Assembly (NCBI GenBank): GCA_016508695.1
Contig: VNKQ01000021.1
Location: forward strand, 62,001 to 126,000
Source: Hyphodiscus hymeniophilus
Lineage: Eukaryota > Ascomycota > Leotiomycetes > Helotiales > Hyphodiscaceae
Reading direction: 5' to 3'
Length of the DNA stretch: 64,000 bases
Shown here: piece after piece, positions 22,849 through 35,150 of the stretch
Position numbering within the stretch: the stretch's first letter is position 1
How the letters are laid out: each line of letters begins with the position of its first letter
Translations under genes and position numbers: made by a program
Notes under the pieces: generated by a model
The model's database searches: none
Seen by the model: only the letters and a program-made list of their open reading frames with translations
Told to the model about the DNA's origin: nothing

Positions 22849-25800
22849 TCATGCCATAATCTTCTCAATTAATGCGCTGACATTCTGCACATGGCCCTTT
22901 TGCTGTTTTACCGTCAGTCAAGCTAGGATTTCTATGATAGATCAGAGTATCTACTTACCATCATCGTGAAATGATTTGCACCAACAGCGCGCTCGACAAC
23001 AATGTTGGCTCCAGGAAGAACAGTATCCCAGCCATCTGGACCAAAATTAGATCGTCTGCGAGTCATGAAATGGGTCTTCTTGATCCCCGGCGCGTCCTCT
23101 TCAGCCATAACGACTTCACATGCCCACAAAATACCAACTTTCGGCATAGAGCGCGTTTGTAGCGGCTTTGCCTTATATCCTGCCATAGTCTCCACGGTTC
23201 GCATGAAATGCGGGATCAGATATGGTGGTGGAGTGTCTTGTCCATACAAGCCCAATTCACCGACGTGTTCGTAGAAAGCAGCGGGTAATTCTTCCATTTC
23301 ATGCGGCAGGGGAGAGTCGATGATTATTAGGCTGTGGACTTCTTCTCCTCGGGAAAGCATCCGCTCGGCGCATCCAAAGGCGAATGCTCCTCCAGATGAC
23401 CAGCCGCCGAAGTGGTATGGTCCTTGTGGCTGTCGACGACGGATCTCGTTACAATAGCTATCGAGGAGTACATGTGGAGTGCAGCTCATTTCATTTGGGG
23501 TGCGAACATATGGGCAATTAATACCAATTATGGCGATGTCCCCCTTAAGACGCGGAACCGACACATAGGAGGATGCAGAACCACTGCCATCTGGGAGGAG
23601 GAAGAGAGTTTTGGCAGCCGTTTTGGGGACACCTTGCATGATGACAGATGTTGCTGGCTTGCAAATGTCAACTTTCACATCCAGCCACTCATCACTTTCG
23701 GTGGCTGCTGTCATCGGTGTACTCGAAACCACTTCGCCGTCTGATGAGGATGAGGCTCCTGTGTCTTGACCCGCGATTGTAGCTGCGAGAAAGGATCTCA
23801 GGTCACCTATGGTGGGGCAGTTGACGAAGATGGAAAATTCGGGATCGAGATCCAATCCCATTTCGTCCCTGAAGCGACTACCGATGACCATGGATAGGAG
23901 AGAGTCCACGCCGATATCTGCAAAATTGCAGTCATCTGTAAGTTCGGACACAGCAATGCCACTCTCTTCTGCGACAATCTCCCGTGCCGCAAGGAAAACT
24001 TCGCTATCAGGCGGGGCACTGGTAGTTCGCCGGTCGGTCGCAACTGGTACTTTCTTTGCCGGCCCAGATTTTTCTTCCACGTTATTCTTCAAGATCTTCT
24101 GGGAAAGTGGGATAGTCTGGACTGGAGATGGAACGATCTCCTCGGTGGTGTTCACTTCAGGGAGTGCCTCCTTTTCGTGGACTTTATCGGGAATCTCTTC
24201 CTGCTCACCCTGCCCAGAAAGTTCTTGGATGAAAGATCTAAGAAGCTTGACGGTAGGACACGCAACGAATAACGAGAACTCAGCATCAAGCTCCATATTG
24301 AGATCCTCGCGGAACCTGCTTCCAATGACCATCGATAAGAGAGAGTCAACGCCAATGTCCGCAAAGTTTGTGTCGTCAGTCAATTCTTCCAGAGCGATGC
24401 CGCTCTCTTCTGCGACAAGTGCCAAGGCAGCATTGAATTGCTTCGCATCAGTCGGCGTCTTCGGAACTTTTGGTGTCACTTGGGCAATTGATTTTTCTCG
24501 TTCTGGTAGAGAAACGCTTGGTACTGGTGCTACTTGCGGAACTTGAGATTTTGGAGCCGTGACTGGAGCTGGAAGCGAAGCTTTCAATGTTGCTTTTGTA
24601 GGCTTCTCTCCGGCTGTATCTTTTGGAGAAGTGCCTGTTTTTTGGGCTGCTTTGTTCACAAACGCCGACATAACAAGCTGGTGGGTTCTGCGAGATACTT
24701 TGCTAACCTGGTACTCAGTTAGCGGCCGCGGAGATTTTACGAGAGCCAGCCAATTTTATTAAAGACTTACCGTGACGCCACTAAAAGAAGCTACGATAGT
24801 TGTCCCATCAAGGACAATAGTATCTCCTCTGAAGAAGTCTTCTCCGTGACGTTGCATCTGCACGTAAGTGTCGTACTTCCGGTCTGTTTTCATTTCCTCG
24901 TAGATCTGTATCGAGTCCCATCCATGACCGATGAAAACATGGGTAGCGAGATCAACAAGATCACTTGCGTTAACAGCAAATCCCCCAAGCTGGGTAATGG
25001 CATCGATATACGCTGGGTGTGCTGCATAGTTCCCGCCAGGAGTCACGGAACCAAAACTCATGGTACAGCAAGCTTCAAGAGTAGCCTCATCGAGGATCAC
25101 CTCATCCAACAACTTGTAGTCGGGATGGAAAGTAGCAACTTCTTTCATCAGTTTGTATCCACTCGTCTTGTTATACTTGAGAAAATCTCCAGAGTCACCA
25201 CCGCCTCGTAGTCTCTGGATCTTCTTCACAATGCCAGGAACCTGTAGCTGTAATGCCTGAAGTCTGGTTTTGTCGGAAAAGCGGATGAGACACTTGACAT
25301 GCTCGGCCGTCTTTCTTCCTCTTTTCTGTAGAGAAATTAGCATATCGTTACGATAAACGAGTTCAGTGGGGTGCTTGCATCAACACTATAGAAGTTACAC
25401 AAGGCGCTCTGCACGGCTTTTGCAGCACCAGGTGCCCATTCTAGTTTCACCGCAGTACGCAAAAGCTGTGGTGCAGAACCAGGCCCAGGGATTAGAACCT
25501 TGTCGGCGGTTAAGTTGCAAATATCGACAATTACCGAAGATCTGAGTGCTAATCTTTGCACAAGGTATTTGCCAATGACAGTCGCCATATCGGAAAAGAA
25601 GGCAGGAACAACGAACGGGATGTTGTCGACGATATGACCTCTGGAAATTCCATTCGCTTCCGGATGACTGAGATCTGTTTCAAAGACTAGATTTGCTCCC
25701 GAAGCAGTATAATCCTCTTCAAGAAGCTTGTGAATACTCGTGGTTTCAGGTTTAGAGACGGACGCAAGAAGTGGAAGTAACAGCTCTGGTGTAGTAGCTG

Positions 25801-28800
25801 CCGTACTCACAGGAGTTGGCTTTGGGACTGTAACTGGCTTTTTTGTGCCACTGGTAGGTACTATAGGCTCCGATTGTTTCAACAATCCTGTTGCATGCTC
25901 GCCTTTGTGGATCAGCCAGTCATTCCTGTATGGGATCGAGTATTCTTTGAGATCCCATCCATAAGTAGGCAGTTCCAATACGGTGTGGGCTGCAGCGAAC
26001 GGTGCATGATACTCGACCCAATTGATATCATGGCCAGCGGTGTACAGTGATGAAAGAGCTGAAGTCAAATTTGTCCAAACATCCTTACCACGCTGAACGA
26101 TGGGTTGGGTCTGCATCTGCTGACCAAGTGTTGCCTTGATCATACCCGAGACAGTAGAATGTGGACCAATCTCTATAGTAACAGTCTTGTCGGTAATATA
26201 TTTGGACTGGTGTGCATTGCGCAACACCTCAGCCATGTTGACGGTCTCCCGGCAATGTCTGAGAAGGTATGCTGAGTCCACAATCCCGGCTTCTCGGATG
26301 AGATCGCCAAGGAGAGGGGATAAAATGCCAATATTGGGCTTGCGGAATGTCGTGCTGTTTGCCACAGCCTTGAAACCCTGCAAGATAGGCTCAACCTGAG
26401 CTGAATGGAAGGCATAAGGAACCTTCACCAGCATGGATTTGACTCCATTCGCGCCAAGGATTGCCTTTGCGGAATCGATCTCCAGGGTGTCGGCGGCGAT
26501 CACTGTATCTTCGGGGCCATTGACACATGCAATATCATAGCTATTGCCACCGAGAAGCGCAATTACTTTTTCTTGGGAAGCCTTGATGGCAAGCATGGAA
26601 TGAGTTCCACGTTGACAATTCTCCACGAGTAATTCAGCTCGCTTACCGACCAGGAAGAGAGTCTCCGAGATGGACAGCACACCTGCAATGTGCAATGCTG
26701 CATACTCCCCAAGGCTATGGCCAACGACATTGCCGGGTGATACTCCAAATGAGATCATCAGTCGAGCAAGGGCAATTTGCAGAGAGATTGTGGACAATTG
26801 CACTACCACGGGGGAATACTTCTCAATGTCGCCATGGCTAGTAGTGAATACTTCAACAAAAGAGGGGAAGCCTAAATTCTGAGCCAGCTGATCAAAGTGT
26901 CTGAGGTCGGCTTGGAATCGAGGAAATTCTTCGAATAACTGCTTTCCCATACCCATGAACTGAGCCCCTTGTCCAGTGAAAGCAAATAGCACATCGGGCT
27001 TTGACTTTGGACGAGTAGAACCTGCTCCACGAGCGATTGCATCTTGGAGTGATTGCTTGATTTCTGTTATGTTGGAGCCTGTAATTGAGACGCGGAACAG
27101 GTAGTGTGTCCGTCGGGCTGTGGTCGTCCATGAAAGTTGTGATAGCGACAAGCCATTTGACTCCTCCTCTGTGACGTAAGCTAGCAGCCGTTGGAGATTC
27201 TTCTTCACAGACACGGCTGCATGCCCTGATATGGCAATGATATGGCTGTTGCGAGCATCGCTGCCTGTGACCGGGACTCTGATGGGGGCGTCTTCCATGA
27301 GGAGGGCAGTATTACCGCCTGCAGCACTGAAATTGTTGATGAGAAACTTGCGAGGCTCCACATCTCGTGTCCATGCGGTTGGTTTGAATGCGATATGGAC
27401 ATTGCGAGCATTAAGATCGGGATATTTGTGATTGATCTTGCTTCCAGGTTTGATGCCGCAGTGGGGCGGAATGGTGTTATGCTTCACCATGAGCAGGATC
27501 TTAGCAAGACTGGTAATACCAGATACACCTTCACCATGTCCAACATTTGCCTTGACGGATCCAACGTAAAGGGGCTTTTCCGGCCCACGGAAATCTTCAT
27601 TCGGCGCAAATACCGCTAGAACAGATTCCATCTCAACGGCATCACCCACTTGTGTGCCCGTGCCGTGCATTTCAATGTAGCTAAGCTCGGTGGGGTCCAC
27701 GTTGGCAGCATTGAGCACCGATGTCATATTGTCAACTTGGGCGCCTAGGTGCGGCCGGGTCATTGATTCGGACATTGCAGAATGATTAGTCTTCGTATCC
27801 AGTATAACAGCTAGTATGGGGTCATTCTCCGCAAGAGCATCTTCGAGGCGCTTAATAATAACTGTGGCCACTCCCTCCGCTCGACAGTACCCATCGGCAG
27901 CATCGTCAAAAGCCTTGCAGTTTCCAGTGGAGGACAAGAAGAATCCCTTGTCAAGACCAGCATGTCCGTCTGGGTTGAATATCATGTTCGTTCCCCCCGC
28001 AACAGCAGTATCGCAATCCCCTCTCCAGAGTGAATTACAAGCCAAGTGGATAGCTGCTAAACTCGAAGAACATGCGGTGTCGTTCGTATAACTAGGTCCA
28101 GCGAACTCGAAGCAGAAGTTGATACGCCCGGGAATAAAGCCTCGGTTACCACCAACAATGCTGTACGCATCAATCTCCTGAGTTGAGCAGGTTTCCATAT
28201 AATCGTTGCTGGTCACGCCGTGGAATACACCGATTCGGTCATTCTGAGTGGAAGGGGTTGTATTGGGGACGAGTCCTGCACCCTCCATCGCTTCGTATGT
28301 ACACATCAGCGCCATTCGACTCGCTGGGTCCATCTGCATAGCTTCTCTCGGAGATATCTTGAAAAATCTCGGATCAAACTCATGGCAGAAATCGAGCCAG
28401 CACCCCCAAGGAGTTTGGGACTTCTCTTTCGCCTTTCCAGTTGGGTCAACATGAGTCTTGATATCCCATCTCCCTATTGGAACCTCTTTACACACGTCGA
28501 GGCCTTGGTAAAGAAGATCCCAGAAAGCTTCTGGAGTTTGTGATTCGGGAAATCTGCCAGACATCCCCACGATTGCAAATTTAGATTTGCCCGGTAAGGT
28601 CGAATGAGCGGGGGCGCAGTCTGAAACCTTTGGCTTTTTTATTGTCACTTTGATAAGGTCTTTTAGCGCCAGAGCGAGACTCTGCTCAACATTGGTGGCA
28701 ATCGGTATAATTGTAACCTCGTTTCCCTCCCGCGATCTCACAATCTCAGAAAAGTTTTTGCAGACTAGATCCCATCTAATGGACTCCATGAGGCCCTCAG

Positions 28801-29823
28801 TCAAAGCCCGGCGCAGCAGAGACAGAAGACTGCCAGTGTAACAAGATTCGCCCTTTGCACCAAAGACGATTGGAAAGAAGGCACTCATAGCCTCGAACCT
28901 TGATTCCGTGGTTGTTTCCAAGATGGAATCGACATCTGCGGTAGAAAATATATGGCGACCATGAGACGGCACGAAAATGGGGATTGCTTTGCTTTTTAAC
29001 GTGGAGAGCGCACTGTCTTCTCGTAGCTGTTTCAATATCTCTGGTGGAGCGCTAATCGTAGTATTTTTTCCATCGAATGCCCCAATCCACGGACGGGACG
29101 TATTTGGCAAATTCTACAATGATTAATAAAAGGTTTGAAACGGTAAACACAATAGAAATTGGATAACATACTTTGGACGCGCAAAAATCTTTAATTGCAA
29201 CGGAGGCTTGTATGTGATCAAGCTTGAAGAAAACAGCAGACCATTCTCCTTTGCCATCCTCATTTTGTATTGCAATTTCGTCCCGGACTCTCACCGTCGT
29301 AACACCGGCTCGGAAAGCAACTCGCACAGTCTGAATTGCAACTGGCAACAATTCAGAAAGGGACCTCGAACAACTTACCGCCACAGCGGCAAGACTTCCT
29401 GTGCAAAGTCCCAATACATAGGTCTCACTTGGGTTTGGGAATGGTGTACCCGGCTCTTCATGGTGACTGCCCTTCGTTAGCAATAAACTCGACGAAGTGG
29501 TAGTGGTATTATGGCTCTTACCTGATGAAGCTGCCCAATTGAGTAATGCAATGCAAAACCATCTGGAACGCTGGGCTCAAAGAACCCTGAGTATATTTCT
29601 GCAAGAGATCTACCAAACTTGCCGTTCGCGCTGCATTCCGTTCTTTGGCCTGCAGAGATACGTTCATCTCCGCTCGGATGACTGAATGTGCTTGTTGCAA
29701 GAACGCGTCTAAAATCGGTTTGTTCTTGCAGGCTAGGAGTTGACGGAGGGAGGGAATGAAACCACATGTCTGGTCCCCGAAGATAAAGGCTTGCATCACT
29801 GTGACCGGTTCCGAGGACGCCAT
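22849..29823 (-). CDS. Non-reducing type I iterative PKS, SAT-KS-AT-PT-ACP-ACP-TE
   Basis: Exons 29823-29522, 29466-29172, 29113-25385, 25325-24771, 24707-22959 and 22902-22849 give about 2227 residues with an intact frame. Approximate domains: SAT 1-370 (nucleophile Cys in GLCTGSL), KS 378-800 (Cys in DTACSSS, EMHGTGT, ANVGHGEG), malonyl AT 900-1220 (GHSLGEY), PT 1320-1640 (His in SRGHIVDN, Asp in HPAYIDAITQ), two ACPs about 1690-1920 (both GVDSLLS), and TE to the end (Ser in GGWSSGG, Asp in IIDSP, His in GANHF). This architecture is that of the norsolorinate synthase group, in which the SAT takes a fatty acyl starter from a dedicated FAS, the PT folds the chain and the TE closes a ring by Claisen chemistry. 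The FAS genes are 5-20 kb away. The donor of intron 3 (GTTGAT at 25384) is weak. Product unknown; an acyl-primed aromatic polyketide is inferred. Confidence 0.93.
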
Positions 29824-31028
29824 TGTACTAGGGATTGGAGGTGGCGGATGGTCTCTGAGGCGAGAACTTGAAGTTGACTGGCAGAATGTACACTTGTGTG
29901 CCGAATTCTGACCGTGGACAGAAGCCAGCGTAGAGAATATTACGAAGTACCTGGGTATGAAGGGGATTGTAGAGGTTATAATATGTGCATCGAGTTGTTC
30001 ACCCCAGTGTCTCTATCCAACACATAGAGGTTGAGATGATTCCGATTGTAGTAATTGAATGAGATAGAAGTTATTGCTTTCTCAGTGAAAAGCGAGATGG
30101 AAATCATATAAGTCGTAGATTAGCTGAAAATAGCTCCTAAATAAGCGTACCGGTGCCATGTCCCCGTATTGCTCGTACAGCGAAGAATAGTCCCTTGTGT
30201 GAACCCCTACAATTGAATATAGTTCCTGGTCACCAAACTGGATCCCGTAAAAATAGACACCGAAATACCCACAAAATCCAAATATTTCAAGTAATATGTT
30301 AAACTAATCCAACCCTCCAAAGTACTGGCTTTCAACCTGTAAGGTCGATTTAGCTTCGGTTATCGTCTTTTCTATCCTACTTATTTCACTTTGAAACCCT
30401 CGAATTTGGTTTGAAGCCAATAAATATACCCTACGTTGCTGTAGAGATATTACCATATTAAGGGGGTCCAATTTAGCGGTCAGGTATTGTGTACCCCGGT
30501 CATTCTCCGCTCTATTTTGGATCGGTGCATTTTCGTACACCAACCCTTGCTATATGCCAGGTCTTCCGCATTTCGGATTCCGTAAGTCCAAATCTGCAGT
30601 AAGAATGGAGGCGGTGCAGAGTCTACTTCGACATTTACAGGAATGAATAAATCAACACTCCTGATTAAATTATTGCGAGGATATGATTAAGGACATACAA
30701 ACTCAATCACCTGACGTCGCGAGGCATTTTGGTCTCCACGGAAAAAAGCATTGAAAATGTAATTGTGTGCCTTGAAAAACGATGCCTCATTTCATATCAT
30801 AGGGCTGTCTATCTAAATAGGTCAATTTAAGCGAATATCATGCACAAACAGTGTGGAGAGTTCTTATATGTACAAATATAAATCCGCCATTAAAACAATT
30901 TTGATCGTAATCAGACCTTAAGATGTTGAAGGTGACAAGCAGGACAAAAGAATCACCAATCACCAAATGCAACCATGGGAAGAGAAACCATAAGCCCCAT
31001 CGTCGGATAACGATCTTGAAACAAGCTT
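29824..31028. promoter_or_regulatory. NR-PKS promoter and downstream flank of the MFS gene
   Basis: The NR-PKS starts at 29823 on the minus strand, so its promoter lies here. The half nearest the exporter is its 3' flank. A short frame at 30304-30543 (minus, 79 codons) has no recognisable motif and may be a remnant or chance. Confidence 0.45.
30173..30183 (+). promoter_or_regulatory. Imperfect AflR-type site (TCGN5CGA) upstream of NR-PKS
   Basis: TCGTACAGCGA lies about 350 bp upstream of the NR-PKS start. It fits the palindromic TCGN5CGA core but misses one position of the stricter TCGSWNNSCGR consensus (T where S is expected). It is a weaker candidate than the other sites. Confidence 0.35.
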
Positions 31029-32966
31029 TCACACTTCCACTGATCCCACTTCCTCAGCCTTTTCCAATGGCGCCTTGACGCTCCTCCATTCTATGCCCAC
31101 AGCACCCAGGATACTGATGCAGCTTAAGATGAGCCCAAGCTGAAACGTCTTGAGGATTGCTTTATTATATGCAAACAGGACGGCCGGAAGAGCAGCCTCA
31201 GGGACCACAGCTCGCAGATTCGTAGCGCCCGCATGGACAATGATCACAGGATCAAGACCCGGGATTCCCAAAGCAAGCAGATCCTTAACCAACTTATTAG
31301 TAAAGAGATTCTGTGCCACCGAAACAAAGATTGCTCCGCCCAGAATTTGCCAGAACAATACAACAGCGGTTCCGATCGAGACATCAGCGAATTTGAGAAC
31401 AGTTTGCGCTGCTACGCCTCCTTGCTGGAATCCGAAGCCAACGCCGATGCCGTAAAGGAATTGAAACCCAACCCAGCGAGCTTGACTAATGTCAACTGTG
31501 AATAAGGTCATGAGCCCTGCGCCGATACTCATCACCACGCTGCTCGCAATGAAAAATGGAGCGTAATATCCAAACTTCGTCACTAGACCACCAGATACGA
31601 CAATGGCGAGAATTTCGGCGAGAATCAAGGGGAGCGAGTCGATTCCTGCCCTGACTGCACTTGTCCCTAATATAGCCTGGAACTATCGAAATTGTTAGAA
31701 AATCTTCAAGTTTATAGAGGTGCTCGAACTTCATACCCAAATTGGAATAAAGTATATATAGATGAAGAACGATCCACCAATGCCTAATCCGAAAAGTGAC
31801 GCAAATGCAATAGATCTCTGTGAAGCAATACGGGAGGGAACAGTCGCGTCGTCACCAAGCTTGACCTCCAAAAATCCCCATGCAATTAAGGTGATTCCAA
31901 AGACGATAAAAAGGCCAATTATACGGCCATCGGACCAGGCATAAGTAACACCTCCCCATTGAAGTGCTAGTAGTAGGCATATAATAGAAGGAAGGAAGAG
32001 CAGGTTTCCTAAGGGATCGAGCCGTTTGACTGATATCATCCATGACACCTTTGCAGCCTTGGGACGTGGTTCCAGTTTGAGAAAAAATACTACTAGAACA
32101 GTTGTAATTGCTCCAAGAGGTAAGTTGATATAAAAGCACCAGCGCCATGACACTTTGTCTGTGAAGACACCACCAAGCTGAGAGAGGACAGATTTAGTAA
32201 AAATGCTACTAATAGGAGAAGAGAGAGGTGTGGGCGCAAAACGTACCAGTGGTCCACACACGGAGGCGACGCCGTAGACACCCCCGATCAAGCCGAAATA
32301 AATCGGGCGTTGTTCCAAGGCAACGACGTGGGCGAGGACCAAAAGACCTCCAGTGAAAATACCTGCGCTACCAAGACCGGCAATCGCACGACCGACAATA
32401 AGGACAGTGGAACTTGGGGCAACAGCACAAATCAAAGATCCTATCTCGAATAGACCCAAAGCTGCGAGGAATGTCCATTTGACGCTCGTGATTGAATAAA
32501 TCTTGCCAAAAGGTAGTTGGAATGCTACAGCAAGAATAAGTCCTATAAAGGGAAATGGCGGAAGAAAATCTTCACCTACCACATGTAGTCAACAAGTATG
32601 AGGAGCCGTACCATCCAACATCTGTCAGGTTGTGAAACTGGTCAGTAATGCGCGGAATCGCAACTGCGATAATCTAAGGAGGTATTAGATTTCTCCGGAA
32701 TTCTTAACACAGCTCTAATATTGAAGACTCCTCACAGTATTATCCAATGCCACACAGAAGACTCCAAACATTAACCCGACAATGATCATAACCAGTTTGA
32801 AGCCGAATGGAAGATGATTTTTCTCGTCTTCCGAGGTCTCCTGCTGCTCAGCCGAAATCATCTTCTGATCCCCCATTGTAGTTGCCAATAGCTCTGAGCT
32901 CACTGCTCCAGCACTACTGTTCGATATTTCATCTTTGGACTCGACAAGGGAGGTTGTATTGCTCAT
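31029..32966 (-). CDS. MFS exporter, DHA2 (14-TM) toxin-efflux type
   Basis: At least five exons on the minus strand join in frame into roughly 550 residues, with introns near 32889-32746, 32580, 32250-32180 and 31738-31683. The soluble N terminus is rich in Ser/Glu/Lys. The first membrane segment ends in FGVFCVALDNT, followed by IIAVAIPRITDQFHNL and GWYGSSYLLTT, the loop typical of the DHA2 drug:H+ antiporter family that includes aflatoxin AflT and HC-toxin TOXA. Motif C-like glycines occur in GLIGGVYGVASVCGPLLGG. The C terminus is short and acidic. It should sit in the plasma membrane (or vesicles) and export the cluster product. It is apparently intact and lies between the NR-PKS and the FSH1 hydrolase on the same strand. 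Confidence 0.9.
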
Positions 32967-33709
32967 TTTGTGAATTGTAAAAAAGGCGTAACGAAGAGAA
33001 TGCTAGGCTGGGAACGCCATCTTTTGATGAAGGAGTGGCAGATATACATCTGGACCTGAGACCTGATTGGCTGGACTCAAAGGGTCCGGGTCAATTCTGC
33101 AAATGTTCAACCAGTCAAATTGTCGCTACGGACTCCGAAGACGTAACGTATCATTGGCTGCTATATTTATGTTCAGGGAAAACAAGGGGTATACAATTTG
33201 ATCAGTTCATCCGCATTGATCCTTCCGCGATTGTCCGCGATTTCCGGGAAGAGTTTTGGAGTTCAGAGCGAAATTTGGATTTCAGAGATGACTCGTGGAC
33301 CCACGACCTCATACAGAAGATGACACACTGGAAACATGTGAATCCATCTCAATAAGTTATAGATTGGCTTTCACTATATAGGAACGCTATTATTCCACGG
33401 TGAAGCCTCAAAACTCATTATATCAAGGAGCTTGCGATAGACATGAATCAAGAGACCCATACGACAGAGCAATAAAAAATAACGATGCTGATTGGAATGG
33501 CTTGTATACATAGAGACGAGAAATAAAAGTTGCTTTTCGTGTTATAACAAGGAATTACAGCGACAATGGAAGGAATATTGCCGCATTTTCACATGGTGAT
33601 GTTTTGAGCTCTGGAGAGGTTTTCGTCGGACCAAGCTTAGTCAAAGACACCCGACGGAAAGCAACATGTATTTTTCCATCCGCCCCTGCCTTTGCTATCT
33701 TCTATTCAA
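32967..33709. promoter_or_regulatory. MFS promoter and FSH1 3' flank
   Basis: Contains the promoter of the exporter. Bases 33220-33260 hold several CCG/CGG triplets, including two TCCGCGAT copies 11 bp apart, which could bind a Zn2Cys6 factor; none fits the strict AflR consensus. A 106-codon plus-strand frame (33035-33355) has no family motif and is probably chance. Confidence 0.4.
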
Positions 33710-34694
33710 CTAATCAGTTTCTTTATCAATCATGCTCTCTAACCACAATACCGCGTCTGCAATCTTCTCCGACACTGCTGTAGTTCTTGGAATCTCATGC
33801 CCGCCCCTGTGGTCATACACCATGCGGTTATCAGCAGTGCAGAAGTGTGCTAGCTGTACTCCGCTACAGTAACGTGGATCTTTCACCCCATATATGTGCA
33901 CAGTCGGGATGCTAATCTTCAAACACTCTGGAATTCTTGTGAAGTCAAGCCCATAAACATTAGTTGGGTCAACCTCTGGCAGCTGGTTTGGATCGCTCGC
34001 ACCCTCCCCGTGCACAAGATTTGCCGTATCGTCCCAGAGACCACGCATCTCACGCCGTTGAGAAGCTGTTGCTTGCAGCATCTCAGCAATTTCAGACGCC
34101 GCAGCGCCTGCTTTCTTATGCAGATCTAGGCCAGATTTTATGTTGATGTCCCGGGCGGCAGTGGACACAGGCAAGCCGAGAGTATCGAGGATTTGAAGAG
34201 GCATCCCACCACATATGAAAATTATGCCCTTGAATGGGAGGGGCTGCTCTGGGTGTTCGTTATTATGCTGAAGGATCAACGATGCAATGACTGCACAGCC
34301 TTGAGAGAAACAAAGAACTGCGTCATATTTTTCTCCTGTTCGAGTTATAAATTCCCGCAGCCACTGGTGTGCCTCAGCAATGTCTCCAGGGTCAATTGAC
34401 TGCCAGAATGTGTAGTTAGGTGGCGGGAAAAAGGCTTCCACGCCCCAAGCAGGAGGAGAGTTATGCGGAGCGTCGACAAAATCGAATATGAACCGATCAT
34501 TGAGCTTCGAGCGGAAAGCAGCTATAAATGGAGTTTCATGATTAACAGGGACGGTTATTTTCTCAATTTCTTGTTTCATTACTTTAAATTGGGTTTTTTT
34601 TTGTGAAAGAGTAGAGGAAAGAGTATTCCTTACCAGTTTGAGAGCTGAAGATCGCGCCACTTGTTCCCATCCCATGAAGACAGAGGAACCTCAT
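33710..34694 (-). CDS. FSH1-type serine hydrolase (alpha/beta fold)
   Basis: Exon 34694-34634 encodes MRFLCLHGMGTSGAIFSSQ, the oxyanion and beta-1 region of the FSH1 family. After a 112-nt intron (34633-34522), exon 34521-33710 completes about 290 residues. The start was chosen because only this exon restores the conserved N terminus; a longer open frame that reads through the intron does not. Catalytic triad: Ser in CFSQGC, Asp in VYGVKDPRY-like IYGVKDPRY, His in GGHEIPR. The family has FVDAPH, seen here as DFVDAPHNSPP. Relatives in fungal clusters act as stand-alone thioesterases (LovG) or esterases. Here it may edit or release chains from the PKS or FAS, or hydrolyse an ester; this is inference. 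It shares a promoter with FAS alpha that carries an AflR-type site. Confidence 0.85.
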
Positions 34695-35150
34695 ATCTGC
34701 ATATGTCTGCTACTGGCAAAGCTGTGGCGAGCTGTCTTTATTTGAGGAATAAATATATGATCCATATATCTCTGAGGAGGTGATCTTTGGTAAACATGGC
34801 ATTCCAAGATTTCGTGGATGTTGGTCAATAATTTGGATTTATTTTCCCGCTGACTGAGCAGTTTCATTCAAACAATCTGACCTTCTCTTCGTAAACTAAG
34901 TATGTTTGTACTTCCCTCTGTCAGTCCGGACAGCGAATGATCCTAAAAGGGTTCGGAAAGCGAGATAAGCTTTGGAAGTTACCAACCTTCAATCATGTGA
35001 CGTAGTAAATATTATGCTCGACGTGTAGTACAACTCGCTCAGTCCCCCTACCAAGCGAGGCCGTGAAAGCTAGGCTCATGCAACATAAAGATCCTCGCCC
35101 AGAGAATCGCACTTACCGACGGGTTCTTGCAGCTCTTTTCTATCGTCGCC
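34695..35150. promoter_or_regulatory. Divergent promoter, FSH1 hydrolase / FAS alpha
   Basis: 456 bp separate the two divergent start codons. The region contains one exact AflR consensus site (34953-34963), placed to serve both genes. Confidence 0.6.
34953..34963 (+). promoter_or_regulatory. Exact AflR consensus site
   Basis: TCGGAAAGCGA matches TCGSWNNSCGR at every position. It is 259 bp from the FSH1 start and 188 bp from the FAS alpha start. Confidence 0.6.

Noticed and set aside
23809..24546. 245-codon plus-strand open frame
   Set aside because: It mirrors the ACP-coding part of the NR-PKS; its low-complexity Ser-rich sequence is a codon shadow.
33035..33355. 106-codon plus-strand open frame upstream of the exporter
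   Set aside because: Lies in the promoter of the MFS gene and has no recognisable domain.
34522..34675. Start of the FSH1 hydrolase at 34675 with read-through of the first intron
   Set aside because: The read-through frame lacks the family's HGxGTSG N terminus, which appears when the 112-nt intron is removed and translation starts at 34694.
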